NCBI GenBank assembly: GCA_963682055.1
Contig: OY821740.1
Span: 7,813,314 to 7,877,313 of the forward strand
Direction of reading: 5' to 3'
From: Primula veris
Taxonomy: Eukaryota > Streptophyta > Magnoliopsida > Ericales > Primulaceae
Length of the DNA: 64,000 nt
Part shown: piece by piece, positions 48,291 through 60,543 of the stretch
Layout of the letters: the number at the start of each line of letters is the position of its first letter
Numbering within the stretch: position 1 is the stretch's first letter
Translations under genes and position numbers: made by a program
Notes under the pieces: model-generated
Database searches by the model: none
Told to the model about the DNA's origin: nothing
The model's input: the letters and a program-made list of their open reading frames with translations, nothing else

Positions 48291-49850
48291 TTCCAAAAAA
48301 GTCTGAGAGTTTTGAATAATCACAAAACAGTCCCCAAATTTCCAACAAACTTGTAAGTGATGTAATTAAATAAGAATAATTGCATAATTAATTCAGCAGT
48401 TTCGATTGATGAATTAAGTGACCATTTATGACTGATATTTCAGCTCAGTCTATAAGTAGGCAGCCTTCCCCCACTCTCTATAGATACATTTTTACATTCT
48501 GAAAAAATTCTGCATACTTTTCCGATAGCATTTTAGAAAGAGAGAACCACCCACCAACAGCTCGACCTTGACTCGTTGCCAGTTTTTGGCGAGTCATCCG
48601 AGACGTTGTACCTTGGGATCGAAGCGCCAACGCAACCAGAAACCTTAAGGTGGTTGGGCGAGGGAAGACTGTTTAACAGTCGTCTCGTCTTTTCATTTCT
48701 GCAATTTTCTTTATGTCATTTCAATTATACAATTTTATTTTAGTATTTTAATTTGCTTTACTTAGCTATAATATTTCTATTCTGTCTTTTCTTTTCTGTA
48801 ATTTAATTAAAATACTGTTTATTTTCTGTAATATCAATTCTGTAATTTTCAATTCTATAATCTAATTTATGTAATTAGTATAGTTTCAATTCAGTCTTGG
48901 AATTTCTTTTCAAATCAGAACGGTCCGACTGTTAAATTTATACTTTCCAGTCCGACAGTTTCTATTTATTACAATTCAATCCGTCAGATTATTAATTAAT
49001 AATAATTTGACTAACAGTTTGTTTTAATTACTGGTAAGTCCGTACAGTTTTGTAATCTGTAATTTCAGTACCAATTTCTGAATTAATAAAGATTAAATTG
49101 TTTGTTTGTTTATTTTTTTTTAATCCTTTATTATTTATTAATTGTTATTTCGTAAAGGGAGAACAACATCAGTTACATACTATAGCGAGGATTGCAGGAC
49201 GGAACAAAAAGGACATATTAGCCTGTTGTCTGTTGAGTTTTTTCCTAATGAACCTATTTTTAGCTATCAATCAGCGGTGAGGCGACAGTCTATAGCTGTT
49301 GCAAATTGGGGGTCATGTACCTAAAAACTAGATAACTGATAGTCCACTTGTTATTCGTTCCTATTTTCCTGCGGTTGTTTTAATTTCTGCTTTTGAATCG
49401 ATATGATCAGTCGGTACTCAGCTTAATTTATTCTAAATTTTAGTATGATAGCAGTCATTTTTCGGCCGTAGCAAAACTTGTTTTGAGTTTTTTTTTTTGA
49501 AAATTTCTACTTTTGGAAGTAGTTCCGGCTTCTTGGTACACAAAAAACGTTGTGATGTTCATTTGTCTACTGTCCGTTACAAGATCTATTATTACTGAAA
49601 CAACTATATGAAAGAAATATTGTAAAGAAACCTTAAGTTCAACTTTTATTTTTTCTGGATAATTATCTACAAAAAAAGCAACAAGCAAGCCTCAATCTCA
49701 AAATGTTAGTACTTTTAAACAATCACCAATCACTGCTAATCTTTGAGAGCAATCTCACAAAGCCAATCCGAATTCTGTATCACTGAGTAAACAGGGGAAT
49801 TACACATGGAAAGAAAAAGTACAAGAGAAAGTATTGTGTTTTCTGTGTTC
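48291..49850. other. Repetitive-looking intergenic DNA
   Basis: No coding sequence was recognised. The part at about 48400-48700 looks like a retroelement promoter/leader: CTATAAGTAGGCAG as a TATA box, followed by AGAGAGAACCACCC and a GC-richer stretch. I could not find paired ends, so it is not called an LTR. Confidence 0.4.
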
Positions 49851-49854
49851 TTAA

Positions 49855-49904
49855 TCCCACATCGCTGTTACTTATAATGGTGAGAAGATTTTCGTGTATA
49901 AATA
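49855..49904 (+). promoter_or_regulatory. snRNA promoter: USE and TATA box
   Basis: The plant upstream sequence element TCCCACATCG at 49855-49864 and TATAAATA at 49897-49904 are separated by 32 bp. In plants this longer spacing marks RNA polymerase II snRNA genes (U1, U2), while about ten bases less marks polymerase III U6 genes. The TATA box starts 31 bp upstream of the U1 5' end. Confidence 0.9.
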
Positions 49905-49927
49905 AAGTGCTGCTGTGATTGGACAAA

Positions 49928-50081
49928 GCACTTACCTGGACGGGGTCAATGAGTGATCAAAAAGGCTCATGGATGACCTCCATTGCACTTTGGAGGGGCG
50001 TTAGTCTAAGATTAGCCCAAGTGGTTAAGTCTACGTCATAATTTGTGCTAGCGGGGGTCTGCGTTCGCGCGGCCTCTACCC
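49928..50081 (+). ncRNA. U1: U1 spliceosomal snRNA gene (variant with shortened stem-loop II)
   Basis: U1 RNA base-pairs with 5' splice sites. The sequence holds ACTTACCTGG at its 5' end (splice-site recognition), the stem-loop I loop GATCAAAAAGG (U1-70K site), the stem-loop II loop ATTGCACTTTGG (U1A site), AGCCCAAGTGGTT (stem-loop III), the Sm site ATAATTTGTG and the stem-loop IV hairpin ending GCGTTCGCGCGG. Stem-loop I has AUGAG opposite CUCAU where plant U1 usually has a GC-richer stem, so its pairing is kept. About ten bases normally found between stem-loop I and GACCTCC (around CCTAGG) are missing near 49973, and the first two bases differ from the usual AU. The length is about 154 nt against about 160-162. 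With promoter and 3' box intact it may be expressed; the deletion makes it a variant or recent pseudogene. Confidence 0.88.
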
Positions 50082-50096
50082 AATTTCCAGTCTAAA
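50081..50096 (+). terminator. snRNA 3' end box
   Basis: CAATTTCCAGTCTAAA matches the plant snRNA 3' signal CA(N)3-10AGTNNAA and sits directly at the expected U1 3' end. Confidence 0.85.
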
Positions 50097-50290
50097 TTTA
50101 ATATTCTTAAAATTATTGCTAGAGGCTTTTCAATTATCTGCCTCTGAATTCTGATGATCTAGTAATGTTTAACGTAATACTGTAATAGTTACTGATACTG
50201 CATATCAGATCTTCAGTTATGAACATATAATGATGGTGCTATTGATCCTATACAAGCAAATGAATTGAACATATTAGAATATGGTTGCAG

Positions 50291-50490
50291 GCCTTCTATC
50301 GAAGTTACATGAGGAGTATGGACCAGTTGTTAAACTGTGGTTAGGCCACATACAGATTTTGGTGTCAATAAAAGATCCCGAACTCGTAAAATCAATGCTG
50401 TCGAAAGGTGAAGGTAAATCGCCATTGACAGGAAGGGTTTTCCACTTATCCTTTGGCCAAACAAGCCTCTCTATTTCCTCCATCAATGAG
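50291..50490 (+). pseudogene. Cytochrome P450 single-exon fragment
   Basis: An acceptor (TTGCAG, ending 50290) and a donor (GTATAT from 50491) bound a 200-bp exon reading LLSKLHEEYGPVVKLWLG, then a hydrophobic strand and LTGRVFHLSFGQTSL. The YGPVVKLWLG block is the N-terminal beta-1 region of plant P450s, after the proline hinge. Neither the membrane anchor nor any later exon (I-helix, EXXR, heme loop) was found nearby, and a MITE follows 160 bp on. I call it a stranded exon of a lost P450 gene. The subfamily is not assigned. Confidence 0.7.
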
Positions 50491-50651
50491 GTATATCTTG
50501 ACAACATTTCCCATTTGTGCTTTCACTGCTCATGTGTTGGTAAATTGTATTTAATTTGTGACATCATTCATGTTATCTTTAGGATGTTTACATGTACATT
50601 GCTATTGCTTTATAAAGCACAACCCCTTTGACTTCTAAATGCTATATGCAT

Positions 50652-51148
50652 CTCTGTTTTAAAATTCGCGCTACATAGCGCTATGTAGCGCGAAATAGCG
50701 CTTTTTTGGTAAAAAACGCAACGAAAAATCACGATTTTGGGTGGAATTGCGCTAAAATCGCGCTATAGGGGACCAAAAGCGCAAAAATCGCGAAATTCTG
50801 GACCAAAAGCGTAAATGGCGAGTTAAAAAAAAAACAGCGGATCTAAATAATAAATATATATTGTGCAATTTTCATAAGTGTCTACAGTTCAGATGGTTAA
50901 GACTGTGCTGTAATTTCCAGCAGACCTGGGTTCGAAACTCACCAACAACAAATTTTTTTTTGATTATTTTTTATTGCTATCTAATATAACTATATTTTTT
51001 TATTTTTTTTTGTTATATATTCTAAAGTTTAGTGCATATTTAGGCAAAAAAAAATACACCGCAAAGCGCTATATAGCAACGCTATTAGCGCTTTTAGCGT
51101 TTCTCTCGAAAAAACGCTACGATAGCGATAACGCTATTTAAAACACTG
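50652..51148. mobile_element. hAT-type MITE rich in AGCGCT palindromes
   Basis: A 497-bp element flanked by the 8-bp direct repeat ATATGCAT (50644-50651 and 51149-51156). Ends: CTCTGTTTTAAAAT on the left, CAGTGTTTTAAATA read inward from the right. Both terminal regions are dense in GCGCTA/TAGCGC words. Size, duplication length and CAG-type ends fit hAT. It resembles the MITE at 19875-20041 in its TGTTTAAAA ends and palindrome-filled arms, though the palindrome words differ. Confidence 0.8.
50881..50950 (+). other. tRNA-like segment inside the MITE
   Basis: A box A-like TTCAGATGGTTAAGAC (from 50888) and a box B-like GGGTTCGAAACTC (50928-50940) lie 40 bp apart, followed by a T-rich tract. The T-arm pairing is poor, so I do not call a working tRNA. 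It may be a SINE head or a captured tRNA fragment. Confidence 0.45.
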
Positions 51149-51710
51149 ATATGCATTAGTTTGTTGTGTCTATAAATCCCTGCAACTTCCTTATTTCTGG
51201 TGCGCATACCCTTGAATACTCATCAACCTATCTCCCTTCAAAATGTCAAGTTCAATCGCTTTATTGGGTTAACATCCATGTAATGTAACGCATACATTAT
51301 TACCAGAAAGCCAAGGCTAACAAGGGCCCAATCGGGATTGGATGCAAAGGGGTTTGGTGGGGGGACTTCACCCCGGACAAAGCTGCCTAGTTGAGGTGTG
51401 TCCCTCTTTCAAAACTTTGAGTGAAAATTCCAAAAAAAGCTGTTTCCACTGTTTGGGCAAACTATATTATGTGCTCGATAATGTCTGAGCTGATGTCTGT
51501 TACTTTTCATTGACCGGTATCCATGGTATGGGGTGATGGAAATCATAACTCAAATTTGTATTTTTTAAACCACTTATACAGTGCACTTGCTTTTACTCAC
51601 TTTTTTGTTTTTTATCCATTAAATTTTGCCAAAACTAGAGCGCGTATTACTTTCTTGTATTTTTTTGCGCATATATTATGTTTCTAATCGTTTATCACAT
51701 AAATGTGATC
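51149..51710. other. Intergenic DNA right of the MITE
   Basis: No gene or repeat could be recognised here. Confidence 0.4.
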
Positions 51711-51716
51711 TGCAGA

Positions 51717-51847
51717 TGTTGCTTGATCCAGGAACCTGGAGCGAGTCTAAGCTGGTGAAAGATGATTGCATATTCTATCATCTCCCAAATCCTAGAGTAA
51801 CTTTGGTGAAGTGGGAAAAGAGGGAAATTGAGGAACATCATGTTTGA
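51717..51847 (+). CDS. Unassigned C-terminal exon or gene fragment
   Basis: After an acceptor (ATCTGCAG, ending 51716) the frame reads LLDPGTWSESKLVKDDC, then a PNPRVTLVKWEKREIEEHH block to a TGA at 51845-51847. The composition looks protein-like (no low complexity, balanced charge) and the TA-rich region before the acceptor looks like an intron end. I do not recognise the family. It could be the last exon of a gene whose other exons are lost, or unrelated to the P450 exon 1.2 kb upstream. Confidence 0.35.
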
Positions 51848-52675
51848 ACAAGTCGTATGAAATTGATATAGTTCATTGGGAATGGCTTGGTTCTTACGCC
51901 TTACTCTGCAAAGTTCCTTTTTCCGTTTCGAGAGGATTTAAGATGGTCGTTTTTCTCTCTCATTTTCCCTTTTTAATTTTTATTTGGGTTATTCGTCTAG
52001 ATAGAGGAGTGTACACATTTTTAGCACCCCCTTTTCTCCTCGATAATTAATGGCCCAAGTTTTTTTCCTTAACTGGTTGAAAGGTTCTACGTTGTCTGAG
52101 GCTTGTGGTTAGTTTTTGTGTCTTATCCGAGACTGCTGCAAATTTAAGCCTACTAGCCTCGGTGTCGATTTCTCGTAAACCTTCACATGTCTGGGGTTGG
52201 TTATTGTTCGTATTCTTCCCCCCCCCCCCAAAGTACTTGTATGGAACATATATATGTATGTATGTATGTATGTATATATGTATATGTACATTTCTTGTGG
52301 TGTAAAAGAAAGATGGTATATGTGTTTTGTGTTGAGTTTTCTCGGAATAATTTTAATAAATTTCTCGTTTCTGGTTGATATATAGGCTCGTGGATGTTTT
52401 TTTTGCCGCATCATTGTTATTTTTGTTTTTATGTGCTTATTATATATTAGACTACAGAAAAGGGGAAACAGTAAACATTTACTTATGATTTATGGGTTCT
52501 GAGCCAAAAACTTTTCCCATTGAGCAATAATTTTGAATTTTAGATAGAACCCTCCCAAGCGGTAAGCAAGATAACAACCCAGAAAAAAGAGAGGAAGCTA
52601 CTCATGAAAAAGACTCAAGAAGCCTATAATTCACCGTCAGAGTAATTGGTTAATATTATAAACCATAGTTACATA
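51848..52675. other. Region between the unassigned exon and the lyase gene
   Basis: Holds a poly-C run (about 52220-52230) and a TATG/TATA microsatellite (about 52247-52287). The part next to 52676 must contain the lyase 3' UTR. The overlapping ORFs here come from the microsatellite. Confidence 0.5.
52247..52287. repeat. (TATG)n microsatellite
   Basis: Tandem ATGT/ATAT units. Confidence 0.85.
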
Positions 52676-55600
52676 TTAAGCTGAAGGAGGACCTTCTAAC
52701 CGAAGGTAATCATACATAATGCCGTGGACCGGTGAAGAGTTGTTTACTTGTGCGAGGAATAAGATATTTTCGCCCTCTACAAGCTGAGCACCATGTATAT
52801 CGACTGTAAACAAGTAATAGAGACCATGTATTCCATGTCTTGCTATGGCGTTATCACTTCCAAATATTCCAGTTGAAAATTGAGGAGAAACAGCTTTGGG
52901 ATTATTGACCCTAATCTGTCCAAAGGCGATATTGAATATATTAGTAGATGGGTTTTAAGGAATTCGCCGTTATAAGATTCGCCTGAACGACGTGTTTGAA
53001 GGGCGTGTCTTTTTACGTTATTGAGCCATGACATTCCAAGTGATTGTTTAAACTACAAAGTCAATTTTATAGAGCTTCTTAGCTTTGGATGCTTTTGTAC
53101 CTCTAATGCAGAATGAGTTGCAGAGGCAATCGCTAAACGGAGCTTGTATATTCCATCCTTAATCACGTTTTCAATTGCAAATTTGATTTTCCATGTAGTT
53201 CGTTGATACATACCATTTTCTGTTTTCCTGTGTTTGACATTTCCTTGTTAGCATATGCCAGAGTGTATGTTCTCAAGACCCGTTACTCAGCATGTAATGT
53301 TAGCAGAAACAAAGAGATGATTCTGAACAATTCTTTCATTCAATGTGGAATTCTAAAACCATTCAGTATAAACTTGAAGATTTAGGAACCTAAGAAAGCA
53401 AGTGGCAAAGTGAAGCAAAAAGGAAACCAGTTTCAGAACCAGTTTGGGAAACACAGACCAATCATTTAGCTAGATTGGTTAAGCATTCTTGGTATTTTCA
53501 GTGAATGTTTACCATTTACCTGTTTTTGCATATCTATACATGTTTTCCAAATTTATATGTAGCATTAAATTCAAAAGATTAAGCCAGTGTTTTAGGGTTG
53601 TACCTGTTCACCTGAGCAAAAAACCAGTCTTTCGAATAATCACTAACGCCGACTGTGTAAACTAAATCTTCTTTAGGATATAGATCTGTGTATCTTTCCC
53701 ACAATCCATATTGCCGAAATCTGCACACCAAAACGGGGAAAATCCGAGAGCTCAAAGACAGCGACATCTTTCCCACATGGTTTTTGGGGGTTTTTTTGCC
53801 TCGAGAACAAGAAGCTCAAGCTTACAGAATTCACCTTTTGGCGCAGCCTCAAAATATTTGGCTTATTCACTTAAATTGTGCAACCAAACAAGCTCTTGAA
53901 TACTTTTAATCACCCAAACAGATAATTAAGTTTTTGCAAAAAAAACATACCTATCAGGATGATCAATATACAACCTGTTTACATATTTTGGGTCAGGATC
54001 AGGTATATAGAATTCTGCCGCTGTACGATCAGCAAAACCTATCTCCCATAATGTCGGTCCATCTCTCATAGGCTTAAATACAAGATCACCCGCATCTATT
54101 TCACAACCTGTTTTATATTTAAATCAAATAAATCATTGCACAATGCACATCAGAGGAAAAGATTGAAAAACTAGTTCAAAGTTATGCGCGATTGCAACCT
54201 GGGGTTATAAGGAGAGACTCATCTGAACGATAATCTCCAATAAAGCCAGGCACCCAAGCGTATAAGCTATAATTGCCTGCTTTAATATTCTTTATGCTAA
54301 AAGAACCATCTTCATTTACTGTAGTCCAGAATTGATAACCCTGAAAAAAAATAATTAAAATCATTATAAAAGGATTTGATATAACTGGTCTAACTTGATA
54401 TTTGATCAAGCTTGTTCACCTTATTTTCTCTTTGCCACGAACCAGGTTTCCCTGGTAAGGCTAATCCCACTAAGGCATCTTTTGCAGGTACAGCTTGTTC
54501 ATTCATGTAACTAAAGAATTTAAATGCAAAATTTTACAAATGAGTTATGTCAAATAGCTTGAGAGTAGAAGTTATAATAGGAGATTAGGAAGAAGAAGAA
54601 AAGTTAAAGTAGGAACATACATATCCTGAACAAACAATCTTCCACTGACTAAACCCCTCTCGTCGGATTTTGGATATTCCACCGAATTCGGGAAACTGTA
54701 TGGCCAACTATTTTCTTCAATATTCAGCTGGAAAATACAGTAACATTCAAAAAAACTATCAGGAAATACAACCCCAAGAACTATACTTCATTCCCATTTT
54801 CTTTTTTACGTATTCTATGAATCTTCAGGTTACGCACCTGATTTTTGGCATCGTCCCAGAGTGAGAAAGGATCTTGTCCGTCAGATGCAGAATTAAGATA
54901 AATAAATACTGGTCCGAAAACCTTTTTCCACGGCTCACCAGTTTCATATCGGACCCCTAAATCCTCTCCTCCGTAATGGGTGCTTACAAACATCTATTAT
55001 TACAAATTTGGTTAACATAAGTTCCATTAATAAGTCATCAAAAAAGGTTAAGGATGATAAAATTTATGGAACAAATAATAACAATGAAGCTACATACAGC
55101 AAGTGTGGTTGGATTAACATGGGAAGTTAAATCCTGTTTGGTTGGTCCCCCGGTCCTGAATTCATTGCTCGGACTTATTTGCCAAAACCCCGTCGGTGGA
55201 TCCATGCTTATGAACCCATGAACTTTGTTATCCTTGTTTTCACAAGAGTACTGATACTTATCATCAACCTGTACAAAGTTAGATAAAAAATTAATTCAAA
55301 TATTATATACAGGATTACATTTAAAAACCTATAAAGACCAAGGACTAGTTATTATTACTGTGTCACAAGATTTCGGTTTTGTACACCAAGCTAACATTGT
55401 TAGCAATTAGTTTCCTACTTTACTTCTTTTCAGATTGCCTACACTATATAGACGAAAAATCATAAAGTGAGACAATGGTGTACAAAACTTAAAAATAAAT
55501 ATAAATAAATCTAAAACATATTTCTTTTACTTAATATAAAAAATTATGATATTTTTTTCCTAAAAGTTAAAAAATAATAAATAAATTTAAAACATATTTA

Positions 55601-58600
55601 TTTTATTTAATAAAATAAATTACCCAGCGTTTGATTTTTTTTTTTTTTCCTATCTGGTGCAGAAAGTGACTAAATTTCCTTGAAATATAACGTTAGTAAT
55701 TTCTGTAGATAGGCCTAAAAAATAGAAGTTAAAAAATATGTCAATTTACAAAACTGAAGATATCTCATACAGAAAGAAGTTGAGGAATGTCACGATTGAG
55801 GTTGTGTAAGGAAAGAAATTTGGGAAACAAATCATGAAAAAGAAGAAAACATAAAGAAATTATATTGCTAAAAACGGGAACAAGGTACCTCTCCTCTAAA
55901 CTCTGGTTCAACTGGATCAACTAGTAGTACCGCTTCTGGATATGCTAGTGCTTGACCTCTGGGAGGTGACCGGTCTTGTGGTAAGGGCACATATCTCTGT
56001 CTATTATCTGCTACAGCCATATATCTGAACCTAAAATTATGCATATTTATCGAATTTTGTAAGTAATACAAAAGGGTTTGATGAGAAGGTAACAGACTGT
56101 CTGACAACATTAGCACTAGGAAAAGTTAGTTAAAAACTCATGTTATTAAAAGATATAAGTAATCTAACAAGATGAGATGACGCCATTTTAATCTTGTAAC
56201 TCAGTTTCTTCATGTGCATGAAACACATCTCCCATGTTTGATTGCAGCTAATAAGCTCAATCATTTTTGCTGTTTTGCTTGAATCGACTTTTTTTGATTA
56301 TTTGTTGTATCAGGTAGAAACTTTAAGGCTCGACAAATCTACTTTTTTCCTGAACTAAATAAATGCAGCTTATCTTCTTAAAAGCGGAAATCAAACAATC
56401 ATATATGTTCGTGAAGCCTTGTTTCTTATGGTGAAAAATAAGCATCATTTCTTTTTCTCCGCATGGTTCGTAACTTGGGTGTCATTTGAGAATAACCAGA
56501 GTTTTTTTCTATTTTAAGAGATTAACTCTGTTTTGCACCAGAAAGTTACATTAGCGCTACAAAAAAGTTACTTACAAAATCTTATTATAAGTAAATTCAA
56601 ACAAACACTTAATTGAATTATATACAGATAAATCTAACAATAAGGAAGAAAGAGAAATCGGATACTTGTCTATTTTGAGCATAAAAGCTATTCTGGTTTC
56701 ATAGAGGATAAAAGCAGGCATGTCTTCCAGGTGTTCGTATATGGAATACGAGTAAAATCCTGACGAGCCACGAAGCATTATAAATCTGGAATCAAATATA
56801 ACAGCTATTATTATTACACAATTAACTGATATAATAATCAGAACTCAGAAAAGGCTAGAGAAAGGACCTTTTATCTATGTTAAAGGGAGCACGAAAGCCA
56901 GGGAGTGAGCTGTTCCATGGTCTCTTGAACGAAAGCTCTACTAGATCTTCATTTTCCATTATAACTTCGAAACTTGTTCCGTTAAGCCTGTGTTATTTTA
57001 GTATAAACTCTCAGTATCTCTTAAAAAACAACAGAGAAACTAGTTCTTTCAGAAACTTAATGAACCTTTTATCTTTTAATTCTGATTCAGTCTGGTGTCA
57101 AATTCATAACGCAAGTTATAAGCCCTGAGAATTCCAACAATACTTGACATTTGCAAGCAAATCCTATGGCATAGTAAAATGCAGAAAATGTAGGATCAAA
57201 GACGTTGATTATACCAGTTTCTCATGACTTTTCAATTTTGTGACACAATAAAACAAAGTCATAGAATATTAACAGACTACTAGGGTTTTTCTCTCTTTCG
57301 TACAAAACATGGAAAACCCTGCAGAATCGGGATTAAAATAGGCAAAACAGGAGAGAGTAGTATACAAAATATGAAAACATGATAGAAATATGTGTTAGAA
57401 ATTTAGGTTTTGCAACTAATTAGCACCACAACCTATTTCATTATTTTTTTGTATAATAATTAGTAATTGGCAAAAAAATTTGAAGATTTATTAGTAATTA
57501 GCAATTACTAAGTGTACAAAGTGGTGGATAGTTATAAAGGTTGGTTTTTCTTTTCTTTTTCGACCCTCAATCATGAAATTAGTATAATTGCTAATTTTTG
57601 TATATTAGTACATAAATTCGACATCGAAATATAAGGTACCGTGGCAGTTGGCGTGTATCCAAAGATTTTTTATTTATTTACATAGATTTGCCTATGCAAA
57701 TATGTAAAAAGAGAGAGGGAGAGAAAACGATGCATACCCATCAAATTTTCCTCTTGTTCCCTTGTTGTCTGGCGGAGCCCCGTTCAAGTCCCAGAACCTA
57801 AACATCGAACAACATAATCGCTATTTGCTAGAGTTCAGTTAGTAAATCAACATAAATATATGTATATATATTATATATTTCAACGTGATTACCCTCCATT
57901 TAATACAGGATTGTTGAGTTCAAGCAAATTCTCTATTCCATTATATTGCACTCCTAAGATAACCCCTCCTGGATTAGATAACCAGACTTGGACTATACCA
58001 TTATCCATAACCAGCTGTAACATAAGTATTTTCATTAAACAGTTTCATCAATTTATGATCTCAATAGAGCAATGAATACAATTGAAGAAGAGCTAATCAA
58101 AGGATTAGTCATTCAGGGTCCAACCGCATGTCAAATTCTGTAAAAAATCTTCAAGAACTTTTACATGTATTGTTTTTCCATGAACCTACAATATGTATTT
58201 ACATGTCGAACTCAAGAAGCAATGCGGCTTTAGCCTTTAATTAGTGTTTGTAACATGGTAGAATTTTCAAATTTGAACACCTTTCATGTTACCAAAATAA
58301 AATTGGGACATGCACTTGATCATTTCGATAGCGAATCTGCACAGTCGTTTATGTAACGGTGGAAACTCTTCACGGGACCATCACAGTTCACAGAATAAAT
58401 CAGATTACGTGATCAATGTAAATTTTATTAACGCCTATGACATATAATTATGTCATATGAATAAATTATGATCAGCACACAACAGACTGTTTCCTTTCAT
58501 GGCTACAAGTTACGTCCAATGGTCATTTGTTTTTTCCAATTTTCCTTATGAAATTTGCAAGTATCAGATAGTTTTCAAAATGCATAAAAAGTGTGCTTTA

Positions 58601-60543
58601 TTGCAATTCTGAAAGCTGGTTTTTGTTTCAAAATTAACAATTACATAAAAATAATGTGCCTGAACTTTGCAATTTACTTCTTTAAAAATTAGGAAAGTAC
58701 TTATCTAGCACAACAATTTATAGCTAGCAAAGTAGCAATAAATGTTCATGTAGAATTGAACAATTAGTTCATCATTTAAATCATGTTTTTTGCTTCCGTG
58801 ACAACAAAGTGAGAATGACACCAAGTCACAAACAAGAGTGCAAGCTGGTTCATCTTGTACCTTTTTGTATAAAACAAATAAATGCATGTGATCATGTGAA
58901 AGAGAAATAAACATGTAAATATATCATGCATGTGATATATATAGAGAAGGGGAGAATGAGGGTATTTTACTCTGTCATCCTCAATATTCAACTGCACGTT
59001 AAACGTTGCTGTTACGGTCTTCTGTTGGCCACGTACTGATTCTTCGAAAAATGTCCTAATTTTTATGAAAATGTAAAAGATAAATTAGCTTTAAGCGTAG
59101 AAATACAAATCCCGTGATTCAAAAGCTGAACCTCCTAGTAGTCCTTGGCCTGTAGACTTGTAGAGTGCATGTGATTGTCACAATCCTTTAAATAGTTCAC
59201 CTAAAGGAATTTCTGGTCAATTTAATTTTTCATTTTTAATTTTCGAATAACTTCTGAATATACATAAGAAAAATCTGAGGTCATTAAACGATACTCTTTC
59301 CTGGGGCTTACTTCCACATCTACATATTAAATAAGTTTGTAACATTGCAAAGAGATTTATATACTGATATATACTCATGATACATTAATAAGTGGGCTAC
59401 AAGTAGACTAAATAATGAATTAACTGGAAATTATCATATGAGTGGGTGGGGATGCGAAAGTGAAAATATCTTTGTGGAATAATTCATTTTATTTCCCAGG
59501 TTTTCACCAAATTTATACAAAATTTGCAAGGACTTCATTAGCTAATAAAACAATAAGACAGATAAATAACTTTGGATGAATTCCTAACATTCGTATTCTT
59601 ATCGATTACAACTGCATAGTATAACTAACAAACTGTTCATTCCAATTTCTGTTTTGGCCAGTATAATAGTACATTAATATTTCACCGCCATACTCATTAA
59701 CATTCATCCTATTTTCAACTTCATTACCTCTATCTCTATCTGTATCTTATAAGCTTCCCATTTGAAAAATAATACTCTATACAGTACTAGAATTCGTATA
59801 AATATGAAAAGTTTTATAAGACCCAATAATATATAGCATTATGTTTAATTAATTAACACCACAAGTTGAATGCTGTACTGATAATCAATAAATATATTAT
59901 ACTCCATCCGTTTTCAATTAATTATCAATTACGAAACTACGTGCAATTTTGACAAGCCAATAACTTGTATCAAAATTGTCGGAATAAATTTTTTTAAAAT
60001 TTAATCATATAGTTCAAACATTAAATTATATGATTTAGTTTTGAAATTTTTTATTTCGACAATTTTGATATATGTTATAAGCCGATCAAAATTGAACGTA
60101 ATTTCGTAGAGGACAATTAATTGGAAACAGAGGGAGTACATGTATACATAACAAAAGTGCAAAAAGCATAATATATAATATATTACTATATATATATATA
60201 GACAGTCTGTAGTATCTAGAAAAAAGAAATTAAAAGTTTGATCTTTTTTTAAAGCGTTTCGGTCTAAGAACACAATGAAAAGTAAAGATATTTTTTTTTA
60301 GGAAAACATGCAATAATATTACCGAAAGAAAAATGTCTGGTCTATGGAACAAGTCTCCATAATAGTAACTAAATATTCTGGTTTGAAAACCAGTAAACAA
60401 ATGAAAAGTAAAGATATACGTATATACACTTTTGTTATTTGAAAAATGACTTACTCGTTGCTTTTCCCTTCAATCTTTGGAGGGAGCGTTATAGAAGCTT
60501 GCAGAGTTATTATTAAGAGTGATAAGATGAAAAATAATTTCAT
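52676..60543 (-). CDS. Rhamnogalacturonan endolyase (polysaccharide lyase family 4)
   Basis: Secreted enzyme that cleaves the rhamnogalacturonan I backbone of pectin by beta-elimination in the cell wall. Sixteen exons with GT-AG borders: 60455-60543, 58971-59055, 57893-58014, 57738-57797, 56868-56987, 56666-56785, 55889-56030, 55098-55268, 54838-54993, 54621-54727, 54420-54510, 54199-54340, 53951-54107, 53604-53720, 53101-53227, 52676-52915. They join in phase to 2046 nt, 681 residues, the usual family length. Signal peptide [17 protein letters not shown]. Catalytic beta-sandwich domain about 57-360 ([60 protein letters not shown]). FnIII-like domain about 385-470 ([25 protein letters not shown]). 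C-terminal CBM-like domain about 480-681 ([55 protein letters not shown]). In-frame ATGs at 60567 and 60579 would add 8 or 12 residues. No break seen. Confidence 0.95.

Noticed and set aside
50881..50950. A functional tRNA gene
   Set aside because: Box A and B words are present, but the T-arm and acceptor stem do not pair well and no anticodon loop is convincing. Kept only as a tRNA-like segment.
52109..52414. Several overlapping ORFs of 60-100 codons on both strands
   Set aside because: They are created by the TATG microsatellite and poly-C run, which stay open in most frames.
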